Part shown: piece by piece, positions 1 through 6,138 of the stretch
Layout: each line of letters opens with the position of its first letter
Numbering within the stretch: the stretch's first letter is position 1
Origin: Thermoplasmata archaeon
GTDB lineage: Archaea > Thermoplasmatota > Thermoplasmata > RBG-16-68-12 > JAGMCJ01
Direction of reading: 5' to 3'
Assembly: GCA_023129265.1 (NCBI GenBank)
Contig: JAGMCJ010000160.1
Location: 1-7,800, forward strand
Length of the DNA stretch: 7,800 bases
Position numbers and translations under genes: made by a program
The notes under the pieces: generated by a model
Databases searched by the model: none
Seen by the model: the letters and a program-made list of their open reading frames with translations, nothing else
What the model was told of the DNA's origin: nothing

Positions 1-401
1 TGGACGACATCGAACCCGTAGCGGAGGCGGGTAATGACACCCTGGTCTACGTTGGCGACAATGTGACCTTCGATGCTAGAGGGTCAACAGACAACGCAGG
101 AATAGAGAACTTCACGTGGTCACTGAGGAACGAAGAGGGGGAACTCGTTGGTGTCTGGTACACCGAATCCTTTACGTTCTCTTTCAGCGAGGCCGGAAGC
201 TTCTCTGCAACATTGAGTATCAGGGATTTCGGACAGAATGTTGCAAAAGATACTGTGCATGTTTCTGTGAGCGAGACGTCAGCCGAAGCTGGCAACGGTA
301 TACCCTATCTGCCTGCCATTGTGGTTGTTCTCGCCTTCATTGTTTTGACTGCTTGTTTGGCATATCTTCTATACCTGCTCAGACGGAGGAATCGCAGATG
401 A
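1..401 (+). CDS. PKD-domain surface protein with C-terminal membrane anchor (3' end only)
   Basis: The open frame runs in from the left edge (first full codon at base 3) and gives the last 132 residues of a longer protein. Residues about 5-92 form a PKD domain: the start PVAEAGNDTLVYVGDNVTFD, the GSTDNAGI turn and the F-T-W-S-L strand match the PKD pattern A-G-x-D..G..V.FD..GS.D..GI..(Y/F)xW. A short linker is followed by a hydrophobic helix (IPYLPAIVVVLAFIVLTACL and onward) and a basic end, RRRNRR, which implies an outside-facing domain anchored by one C-terminal membrane span. PKD domains are immunoglobulin-like folds common in archaeal surface-layer and adhesion proteins. The GTG at 63 is inside the PKD domain and is not a real start. 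The stop codon overlaps the next start (ATGA, 398-401), so the two genes are probably cotranscribed. The function of the missing N-terminal part is unknown. Confidence 0.9.
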   Translation, partial: DDIEPVAEAGNDTLVYVGDNVTFDARGSTDNAGIENFTWSLRNEEGELVGVWYTESFTFSFSEAGSFSATLSIRDFGQNVAKDTVHVSVSETSAEAGNGIPYLPAIVVVLAFIVLTACLAYLLYLLRRRNRR

Positions 402-733
402 AAAGGGCACTACTATCCGTAACTGCTGTGGTATGTGTTCTGCTTCTGTCTGCACTGCTCGGCTACTATCTTCTCAGAGATGAACAAACAAATAGAGCGG
501 AGATCCTGGCTGACATATCTGAGACAGGCACTGTGAGGTTTATCGATGTAGAAGGAGGATTCTTCGGCATAATAGGCGACGACGGAAAACACTATGATCC
601 AATCAACTTGGACGAAGAATTCCAGATCAATCTCCTCCGGGTGCGTTTCCAGGCAAACATTTGCGAAAACCAAGACAGTTTTCATATGTGGGGAATACTA
701 GTCGAGATCGTGGAGATTGAGAAGTTGGATTGA
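398..733 (+). CDS. Small signal-anchored protein of unassigned function (111 aa)
   Basis: The start is ATG at 398, which overlaps the previous stop as ATGA and has a GGAGG ribosome site at 385-389, eight bases before it. The frame is open further upstream, but there it only runs through the PKD gene out of frame. Residues 3-26 are a hydrophobic signal anchor (MKRALLSV...LLGYYLL). Residues about 43-110 form a compact, strand-rich outer domain with the pattern G-T-V-R-F-I-D-x-E-G-G-F-F-G-I-I-G-D-D-G, then Y-D-P-I-N-L, L-R-V-R-F-x-A, and S-F-H-M-W-G near the end. From memory this resembles a family of small bacterial and archaeal exported proteins carrying 'EGGFxGIxxDDGxxYxPxNL ... MWG(x)xVEI', for which I know no established function. 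A small beta-barrel is likely from the alternating pattern. Coexpression with the PKD protein suggests a role at the cell surface. There is a single Cys in the outer domain (C89). Confidence 0.85.
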   Translation: MKRALLSVTAVVCVLLLSALLGYYLLRDEQTNRAEILADISETGTVRFIDVEGGFFGIIGDDGKHYDPINLDEEFQINLLRVRFQANICENQDSFHMWGILVEIVEIEKLD

Positions 734-824
734 AATCATGACTTCCCAGCAAGATGTCTCAAGTGGAGAACCATATTCATGAACGCAAAGATGTTGGACT
801 CGTTCTAGAAGTCAACTGAAAATG

Positions 825-838
825 TCTATCTTCTTTTC
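825..838 (+). terminator. Possible pyrimidine-rich terminator between convergent genes
   Basis: The 108-base gap between the plus-strand gene ending at 733 and the minus-strand gene ending at 842 holds no gene. Its only candidate signal is a pyrimidine-rich tract (TCTATCTTCTTTTC), which could stop plus-strand transcription in the manner of archaeal T-rich terminators. There is no clear hairpin and the longest T run is four, so this is weak. No matching T run is seen for the minus-strand gene. Confidence 0.22.
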
Positions 839-841
839 GAA

Positions 842-3550
842 CTACGCCACTTCAACCGTCCATATAGTGTCAGCGTCCACCTTCACCCAGTACGCTTCTC
901 CCGCCAGAAGCATATCCGCGTCTCCGAGCAGCCTGAGAAAGTGCGGGGGGAACGGAGGCATGGTCTCCAATCCTTCCACTCTAGTGGCTCCTGTCTCGGC
1001 CTTCAAGTCTGCGACAGTATAGGTCGTATTGAAGGAGGGAAATCCCACCAGATTCCATCCGCTACGAAGATGAATCATCGTCTGAGCGGGAACGATACCT
1101 GCCACGATGAGATTCCAGTCGCCTGTGACGTTCACCCACAGTCCCATGGTATGGTTCACATTCCACAGTCCTCTCCTGTAGCCCTTGGATTTCATGAACC
1201 ATTTCCATTCCTGGGAGGAGGAGTCGTAGTACCACGCCTTGTCGTAATCGACCGTCTGAAGTACGTATTCGATGGACTCGTTGGGTTGGATGAAAGGGAT
1301 GGATATGAGGTTTGGACCTTGAGGGAGAGAGCGGGTGAACTTCCCCGCCTGATTCTCCGCGCAGGCCGTATTGTTGCGCGAGTCGACCGCACACACACGG
1401 TAGTAGTAGCTGTTAGGATTCCCCTCTCCCACCATGACGTCCGTGAATTCGGATGTTCCGTTGGGGAGCGATGCGATGAGCTCGTAGCCCGATCCACCGG
1501 GATTGTGAATGGTGCCCCTCCAAATCGCATATCCCGTGACAAGCTGATTGCCAGCTCCGTCGTCGGGGGAGAGGGACCAAGTCAGAGTGATGTTCTCCAG
1601 GGCGCTCCCACTGAGGGTTGTCTGCAGATCGCTCGGCGCTCTAGGGAATGCCTTCTCCACGGGAAGCATGAGCGGATACCTGTCCTGACTGTCTGCGTCT
1701 ATCACATAGGGCGTATCGCCGATCCCATCTGGGTCCGGGCAGTTGTCCTGGTTGGGACCGCTGCAGTTGTCCTCCCCGGAGTAATCAGACCAGTAGTTTC
1801 CACCGCTCGGGTATCCGTCGTCCCAGCTGTTCTCACTGCCCATACCGTCGATTGCCTGCACGGTGTTGTTCATCATGTTGTTGTGATACACTCGTGTCAT
1901 GTTTGAGCCCACGAGGAGGATGCCGAAGTTGGTGTTCGAAGAGATGTTGTTACCTGCGATCGTCAGGTCAGTTGAGTTGAGGACTCGAATGCCGCCGCTA
2001 TTGCTCACAATGTTATTGCCAATGATGCTAACGTTGGTGGACGTTACGTACATACCGAAGCTGTTGTCAGTGAAGTTGTTGTTCTTGATGGTGGTCTTTG
2101 ACATTATGACGCGCACACCATTCTTGTTGAATGAGAAGTTGCTGTTTGTGACAGAGATGCCGGAAGAGACGTAGAGGTAGACACCTCGCTGTTCGTTTGA
2201 GGAGAAGTTGCTGTACGAGACCACAGCACCATCGACAAAGGCCATTTCAATGCCTACATCCGTATTTTCAACCGTCAGGTTTGCGATTGCCACATTCGTG
2301 CAGTTGACGATGATGAGCTGTCCGACGGGGATATCATCAACAACGACATCATTGCCATCCTTGTGGTAGTAGATGGGGAGGTTGTCCACGAGATTGTCCC
2401 CGGTTATCGTGTGAGAGTTGAAGTTGGACAGAATGTTGCCCGTCAGGAATATGCCATCGCTGTGGAAAGTATTGGCCGTGAATGTGACGTTGAGGTTGCC
2501 CTCTGCCCATATCCCCCAGTCGTTGTTCGATATGTTGTTGGATATGACAGTGACATCGGAGGATGACTGCAGATGGATGCCGTTCCACCTATTCGAAGAG
2601 ACCGTGTTGCCCTTGATGGCTGCGAGCGTAATGTAACCAAGGTCCATGCCCATCTTGTTTCTTGAGACATTGTTGTCGGCGAGGGTCACATTGCTCGAGC
2701 TCCCGACACGGATGCCGTGATCCTCGTTCCCTGCGATAGTGTTGTTGAGGATCCTCGAGTCCGAAAGGGACCACGCGTAGACGCCCTGAAAGTTCCCCGA
2801 GGCGTTGTTTCCTCTGACCGTGATCTCAGAAGAGGAATAGAGATATATTCCGCGGTCCCAGCTGAGGAAGAGCCTGTTGAGCTCTACCGTGATGTTCCTC
2901 GAGCCTGAAATGCGGATACCATTACCGTTGTCCCATGCGATGTTCTCGCTGACCGTGTTGTCGTTCGATTCCACTAGGTAAATGCCGCTGTCGCTGTTCG
3001 AGATATTGTTGCCCGTAATCGTATTGTTGTTGGAGAGATCGAGGAAGAAACCATAGTCCCAATCATCTATGGCGATATTGCCGGAAAGAGTGTTCTTGTG
3101 GGAGTAATATAGCAAGAAGCCACGAGCGTTTTCCCGGGCAATATTGTCAGCGATTCTGCAGTTTTCGACCGAATCGAGATCTATTCCCGCATCAAACCAG
3201 TTTACTCCACTGTGTGTCACCGTGAATCCACTCACGTTTACCCAGTCAGAGGATATGTACATCGCATCGTCGCCCCAACCGCCGTCCACTATCGTTATGT
3301 TCTTGTCCTCTCCCACGAGAGTCAGAGTCTTGTTCACGATGACATTCTCGTAGTACGTTCCGTTATAGACATAGATTGTGTCGCCTGGGTCTGCAACGTC
3401 TATCGCCTCCTGTATCGTCGTATAGTTCCCGGGGCCACCCCCGCCAACGTAGCGAGTGGCGGCCCTTACGTCTCCTGGCAGGATAGTCAAAGTAACGAAA
3501 AGAAGGCTCGCGAATACGATGAATGCCACAAACAAGCTCGCTTTCTTCAT
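842..3550 (-). CDS. Secreted NosD-like right-handed beta-helix protein with FN3-like and duplicated C-terminal modules (902 aa)
   Basis: The chosen start is ATG at 3550, which gives a standard signal peptide (MKKASLFVAFIVFASLLFVT..., cleavage near VRA, residue 30). The longer TTG start at 3589 lies in the putative TATA box. GGGGGTC just upstream is a plausible ribosome site. After the signal, NYTTIQEAIDVADPGDTIYV and the following VIVNKTLTLVGE strand are the usual opening of pectate-lyase-like beta-helix surface proteins. Residues about 122-560 hold 18 G-(I/V/M/F)-x-(L/V) coils in two blocks, split by the NosD/CASH-type insert with LPIYYHKDGNDVVVDD. The helix ends in NSWDDGYPSGGNYWSDYSG and DPDGIGDTPYVID. 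Residues 637-740 are fibronectin-III-like (TLTWSLSPDDGAGN, YYYRVCAVDS). Residues 745-902 carry two related modules. More than 25 N-x-S/T sequons suggest heavy glycosylation. There is no C-terminal membrane anchor, so it is secreted or held by other contacts. NosD itself serves in copper insertion, but most such archaeal proteins are surface proteins or carbohydrate binders of unknown ligand, and no nos genes are nearby. Confidence 0.9.
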   Translation of the reverse strand: MKKASLFVAFIVFASLLFVTLTILPGDVRAATRYVGGGGPGNYTTIQEAIDVADPGDTIYVYNGTYYENVIVNKTLTLVGEDKNITIVDGGWGDDAMYISSDWVNVSGFTVTHSGVNWFDAGIDLDSVENCRIADNIARENARGFLLYYSHKNTLSGNIAIDDWDYGFFLDLSNNNTITGNNISNSDSGIYLVESNDNTVSENIAWDNGNGIRISGSRNITVELNRLFLSWDRGIYLYSSSEITVRGNNASGNFQGVYAWSLSDSRILNNTIAGNEDHGIRVGSSSNVTLADNNVSRNKMGMDLGYITLAAIKGNTVSSNRWNGIHLQSSSDVTVISNNISNNDWGIWAEGNLNVTFTANTFHSDGIFLTGNILSNFNSHTITGDNLVDNLPIYYHKDGNDVVVDDIPVGQLIIVNCTNVAIANLTVENTDVGIEMAFVDGAVVSYSNFSSNEQRGVYLYVSSGISVTNSNFSFNKNGVRVIMSKTTIKNNNFTDNSFGMYVTSTNVSIIGNNIVSNSGGIRVLNSTDLTIAGNNISSNTNFGILLVGSNMTRVYHNNMMNNTVQAIDGMGSENSWDDGYPSGGNYWSDYSGEDNCSGPNQDNCPDPDGIGDTPYVIDADSQDRYPLMLPVEKAFPRAPSDLQTTLSGSALENITLTWSLSPDDGAGNQLVTGYAIWRGTIHNPGGSGYELIASLPNGTSEFTDVMVGEGNPNSYYYRVCAVDSRNNTACAENQAGKFTRSLPQGPNLISIPFIQPNESIEYVLQTVDYDKAWYYDSSSQEWKWFMKSKGYRRGLWNVNHTMGLWVNVTGDWNLIVAGIVPAQTMIHLRSGWNLVGFPSFNTTYTVADLKAETGATRVEGLETMPPFPPHFLRLLGDADMLLAGEAYWVKVDADTIWTVEVA
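1870..3187 (-). repeat. Tandem beta-helix coil repeats (about 66-69 bp period) inside the NosD-like gene
   Basis: With the ATG at 3550 as residue 1, the coil anchor motif G-(I/V/M/F)-x-(L/V) falls near residues 122, 144, 167, 189, 211, 234, 256, 279, 301, 324, 346 and 366. After the insert it recurs near 433, 456, 478, 499, 520 and 543. Steps are mostly 22-23 residues, close to one helix turn per repeat. Asn ladders (SNNNTITGNNIS, RGNNASGN, IIGNNIVSNS, IAGNNISSNT) recur at matching places. At DNA level this appears as repeated GTTGTT/GTTATT clusters on the plus strand. The copies have diverged. Confidence 0.8.
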
Positions 3551-3562
3551 TTCGACCCCCAC

Positions 3563-3600
3563 AGCACTCCCATAACGTACTCTCAACAAATAGATATTGG
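3563..3600 (-). promoter_or_regulatory. Putative promoter of the beta-helix gene
   Basis: On the minus strand an AT-rich element reading AATATCTATT (3589-3598) could be a TATA box. A transcript starting about 25 bases on, near 3568, would have a leader of roughly 18 bases containing GGGGGTC before the ATG at 3550. This geometry favours the MKK start over the upstream in-frame TTG. The element is imperfect compared with the archaeal consensus. Confidence 0.4.
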
Positions 3601-3820
3601 TTCAATCTTCTAAGAGCTCCTAGGCTAGAAGGACCAATAATGCGGTTGAGGAATCCACCTCAAGCAAATGTCTGACTTCATTGTCAAGAACGACAGGAAC
3701 AGGTCTTGTCGGTTCGGATGCTGCAGAATCCACAGTCAACCTCGAGAACGGTCGATTCCCCGCTCGAAGACCTACTGCCAGTGTGAGAGTAGTAAGATGA
3801 ACTGGTGCCGACTAGCATGA
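3601..3820. other. Divergent intergenic region without a supported gene
   Basis: The core of the region between the divergent beta-helix and RRM genes has no reading frame that looks like a protein and no tRNA or other RNA gene I can fold by eye. Promoter-like elements lie at each end, one facing each way. The frames crossing this stretch are antisense shadows or short. Confidence 0.6.
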
Positions 3821-3822
3821 CC

Positions 3823-3836
3823 AAAGGCTTAAATGC
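3823..3836 (+). promoter_or_regulatory. TATA-type promoter of the RRM gene
   Basis: AAAGG followed by CTTAAATG (3828-3835) resembles an archaeal BRE plus TATA box. The expected transcript start is near 3857, which leaves a leader of about 45 bases before the ATG at 3903. That is longer than the leaders inferred for the other genes in this window. Confidence 0.55.
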
Positions 3837-3859
3837 TATGGCTGTACTAGGAGCCGACT

Positions 3860-3889
3860 GAGACGTCTCCTGGACAGTAGCCGGAGACG
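3860..3889 (+). promoter_or_regulatory. Palindrome and alternative hairpin in the RRM gene leader
   Basis: GAGACGTCTC (3860-3869) is a perfect 10-base palindrome at or just after the expected transcript start. Its right half, as CGTCTCC (3864-3870), also pairs perfectly with GGAGACG (3883-3889), giving a 7-bp stem with a 12-base loop in the RNA. GAGG (3893-3896), six bases before the ATG, is the likely ribosome site, so the hairpin ends only four bases from it. The element could be a DNA operator, an RNA site bound by the RRM protein itself, or a temperature-sensitive leader. None of these is shown by sequence alone. Confidence 0.4.
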
Positions 3890-3902
3890 CAAGAGGAATG
3901 GA

Positions 3903-4181
3903 ATGAACATATACGTAGGTAATCTACCACGTGAGGTCACCGAGACCGAGCTCAGGGAGGCTTTCGAAGCCTTCGGAGATGTCGCCTCGGCCAAGATCAT
4001 CACCGACAAGCTCAGCGGCCAGTCGAGAGGATTCGGATTCGTTGAGATGCCGACCGATGATGAGGCCGAGAAGGCGATCACGGGCCTTGATGGAAAGGAC
4101 ATGAAGGGTCGGACCCTGACTGTCAACAAAGCTCGCCCTCGTTCCGATAGCGATCGAGGCCGAGGAAGGCGCTCTTGGTGA
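3903..4181 (+). CDS. Single-RRM RNA-binding protein, bacterial Rbp-like (92 aa)
   Basis: This is one RNA recognition motif covering residues 2-78, with a short basic tail. RNP2 is IYVGNL (3-8) and RNP1 is RGFGFVEM (42-49); the aromatic residues Y4, F44 and F46 that stack on RNA bases are all present. The last RNP1 position is Met, as in many bacterial copies. GLDGKDMKGRTLTVNKARPR is the usual alpha2-beta4 end. The tail RGRGRR is a reduced form of the Gly/Arg tail seen in cyanobacterial and proteobacterial Rbp proteins. Such proteins bind single-stranded RNA and have been tied to cold response and mRNA localisation or stability in cyanobacteria; here a role as RNA chaperone or post-transcriptional regulator is inferred. 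The ATG at 3903 is preceded by GAGG at 3893-3896. The gene stands alone, with its own promoter and a T-rich terminator. RRM genes are uncommon in archaea, so the close bacterial look suggests transfer. Confidence 0.93.
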   Translation: MNIYVGNLPREVTETELREAFEAFGDVASAKIITDKLSGQSRGFGFVEMPTDDEAEKAITGLDGKDMKGRTLTVNKARPRSDSDRGRGRRSW

Positions 4182-4266
4182 GTTCTCGTTTTGGAAAACA
4201 GCTTCACAATAAGGCTTCACACTCGAGTTGTGGATAGGGGAGTCCCCCTGAGCGGTTGTGGTCATC

Positions 4267-4273
4267 TTTTTTT
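4267..4273 (+). terminator. T-rich terminator after the RRM gene
   Basis: A run of seven T residues on the coding strand, 86 bases after the RRM stop, fits the archaeal pattern of intrinsic termination at U-tracts. GGGGAGTCCCC (4239-4249) upstream could make a very short stem but is too far away to be essential. Confidence 0.5.
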
Positions 4274-4340
4274 GACATCTCCGTTGCAGTGCTAGGTGAG
4301 ATTCCAGCTAGACCAGTGATAACTCTCCTTTCTCGGGCTT

Positions 4341-4383
4341 GGACGGCCTTCTGAGCTTCTGGACGGTCGGATAGCTTAATATC
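4341..4383 (+). promoter_or_regulatory. Promoter of the glycosyltransferase gene, implying a leaderless mRNA
   Basis: CTTAATATC (4375-4383) is a good TATA-like box centred about 26 bases before the ATG at 4405. Transcription would therefore begin at or next to the start codon, giving a leaderless mRNA, which is common in archaea. No GGAG-type site with suitable spacing is needed or obvious. Two copies of GGACGG (4341-4346 and 4361-4366) lie exactly 20 bases apart just upstream of the box. Confidence 0.55.
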
Positions 4384-4404
4384 CCAAGAAGGAATCGCCT
4401 TCAA

Positions 4405-6024
4405 ATGCCCAATGGTAGCGCCGTCTCTGGTTTTGCGGAATGGCTGGCACCAAAGATAACGGAGAGGAACTGTCTTCTCCTGCTTCTTGCTCTGTATGTG
4501 TTTCTCTCGATCCTCATAGCTCCGATCCCGTACTTGCCGGAGACCGACCTCGCTGACGCCACGACCAACGACATATGGGTCGAGTACTACTCTGAGGGCA
4601 TCCATCACGTTCCGTTCGACGACTGGGACCACGGCATGACCCAGAGCGTCGTTGTGTGGTACGACGGGGGGTACACTGTCGTGAACGAGAAGGGCCCTGG
4701 ACACGTGATGATGCTCGTCCCCTTCTACCTGCTTGGGATTGGCTTCCTCTTCGGCCCTCTGATGATGGGCTTCGCGACCTTCTCCACGTACATGCTTGGG
4801 AAGCGCCTGCTGAACTGGCGGGCGGGCATTCTCGCCGCAGCCCTCGTCCTCACCAACGCGACCGTCATGGTGATGTGGTACCGCTACTACTGGACCGACG
4901 CCTCGACGATGCACATGCTCGTTCTGTCCGTCTGGCTGCTGGTTGAGGCGAACTACTGGTTCAATGGCAAGAGCCTCGACGCAAAGGAACCGCAGAGTGC
5001 AACTACTCGCCAGAGACTTCTTGCTCTCGGTCTGGTCGCGCTCTCAGGCCTCGCGTTTGCGGCCTCGGTGTCCACGAGATACGCGACCGCACTGATACTA
5101 ATCGCGATGATATTCTTCCTGCTCGTGTTCTACCTCATCCGGGCGTGGCCACACCTGAAGAACCGCGAGACAGTGAAGGCCGCGAAGAGCACACTAGGCT
5201 TCTGGATTCTTCTGGGGGTCTTCCTTCTTGGACTGCTCATTGTGCTCGTACCTCTGATGAACTACAACACGGAGTACTTCGGGGCCCCCCTCCGCTCGGG
5301 ATACGACGAGACACTGTTGACGCACTTCAATCCAGTCATCGGGCTGAATCCGAGGAACACGTCGACCGGCTGGTCCTCCAACTTCCCCTCGAGCCTTTGG
5401 ACCGCGTGGGAGGACTTCTTGGACATCCTGCCGACGCTCTTGATTCGCATGCCCGCTCTGCTCATCGTTCCAGTAGGCATATGGGTGCTGAGGAGAAGCC
5501 CCCTCGTGCTCGCTTTCCTTCTTCTGTGGATCTCCATAAACTTCGTCACGTATCTGATGCTTCCCTGGGTGGACATGTACGCGAGCATGCCGCCGAACAT
5601 CCTTCACGAGCCGAGGTACTTCATGCCCTCGCTGCCGCCAATCGCGCTAATAGCGGGCGCAGGCATAGACCGATTCGCGGCGCGGACGGTTGAAGAGATC
5701 CCTGCGACCCGAACCGCTGCACCGGAAGGGAAGAAGATTGCTCGGGCGATTGTGACTGTGGGCATCATAGGGATTCTGGTCATGGGCGGGTTGCTGCCGA
5801 CCATGAAGTACTTCTCCAACATGGAATACGGGGGAGCGCTGAGGCCTCCGAGGCCCCCGCCTCCTCAACCATCGCCTGTCATTGGGGTGCACCAAGCCAC
5901 CTGTGAGTTTGCGGTCGGGGACAGCGCATTCCCGCCAGAAACGCGAGCGGGAGCACTGCAATTCGAACGCTCTGCCGGTGCGGTTCGGTATGCTCTTCCA
6001 TCTGACGGCTGGTCCTGTGCGTGA
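4405..6024 (+). CDS. Polytopic GT-C glycosyltransferase, GT39/ArnT-like (539 aa)
   Basis: This integral membrane protein has about ten or eleven hydrophobic helices (for example 22-40, 138-158, 168-186, 205-222, 228-246, 264-285, 340-362, 366-387, 405-422 and 445-464). It follows the GT-C plan. A first outer loop rich in acidic residues (PETDLADATTNDIW, 44-58) is where these enzymes keep their catalytic Asp/Glu. It is followed by NEKGPGH (94-100), a D after the next span (YYWTDASTMHML), the NYNTEYFGAPLRSGY loop (286-300) and EPRYFMPSLPPIAL (402-414). The family moves sugars from polyprenyl-phosphate donors to proteins, lipids or glycans on the outer face of the membrane; donor and acceptor cannot be read here. 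Its own promoter and lack of close partners give no pathway. After the last span comes a Pro-rich stretch (RPPRPPPPQPSP, 480-491) and about 48 residues that I do not recognise. This tail has two of the protein's three Cys, so a frameshift or late stop is possible. Confidence 0.85.
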   Translation: MPNGSAVSGFAEWLAPKITERNCLLLLLALYVFLSILIAPIPYLPETDLADATTNDIWVEYYSEGIHHVPFDDWDHGMTQSVVVWYDGGYTVVNEKGPGHVMMLVPFYLLGIGFLFGPLMMGFATFSTYMLGKRLLNWRAGILAAALVLTNATVMVMWYRYYWTDASTMHMLVLSVWLLVEANYWFNGKSLDAKEPQSATTRQRLLALGLVALSGLAFAASVSTRYATALILIAMIFFLLVFYLIRAWPHLKNRETVKAAKSTLGFWILLGVFLLGLLIVLVPLMNYNTEYFGAPLRSGYDETLLTHFNPVIGLNPRNTSTGWSSNFPSSLWTAWEDFLDILPTLLIRMPALLIVPVGIWVLRRSPLVLAFLLLWISINFVTYLMLPWVDMYASMPPNILHEPRYFMPSLPPIALIAGAGIDRFAARTVEEIPATRTAAPEGKKIARAIVTVGIIGILVMGGLLPTMKYFSNMEYGGALRPPRPPPPQPSPVIGVHQATCEFAVGDSAFPPETRAGALQFERSAGAVRYALPSDGWSCA

Positions 6025-6094
6025 GGCGGCCGCGCCATCCGTCCGCGTCCACGGCTGGGAAATGAACCAGAGAATGAGCGATCGTTAGCAGAAA

Positions 6095-6137
6095 TCTATT
6101 AGTATCCAGAAAATCCTACTGAATCGGAGCGGGGGAG
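6095..6137 (+). promoter_or_regulatory. Promoter and ribosome site of the stalk-protein gene
   Basis: TCTATTAGTATC (6095-6106) is a plausible TATA region. The expected transcript start near 6125 leaves a short leader holding GGAG (6126-6129, nine bases from the ATG) and GGGGGAG (6131-6137). This supports the ATG at 6139 and shows that this gene, unlike the one before it, probably uses a ribosome site. Confidence 0.4.
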
Positions 6138-6138
6138 A

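Noticed and set aside
116..397. An N-terminal extension of the 111-residue protein
   Set aside because: This part lies out of frame inside the PKD gene. The ATGA overlap, the GGAGG site and the signal anchor all support the start at 398.
941..1906. A 321-residue plus-strand open frame opposite the beta-helix gene
   Set aside because: It is antisense to a clear beta-helix, FN3 and C-terminal module coding region, and its translation is rich in Arg, His and Val with no domain or signal; it is a shadow frame.
1870..3187. A CRISPR-like regular periodicity
   Set aside because: The 66-69 bp period comes from diverged protein repeats in an open frame, with no identical repeats or spacers.
3551..3589. 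A TTG start for the beta-helix protein 13 codons upstream
   Set aside because: It would put charged residues before the signal peptide and lies in the probable TATA box; the ATG at 3550 gives a normal signal peptide.
4204..4914. A 236-residue minus-strand open frame
   Set aside because: It is opposite the glycosyltransferase gene and its promoter, is His/Arg/Val-rich and has no motif; it is a shadow frame.
5955..5995. TTCGAA and GGTTCG motifs resembling a tRNA T-arm
   Set aside because: The flanking bases do not form T-arm, anticodon or acceptor stems.
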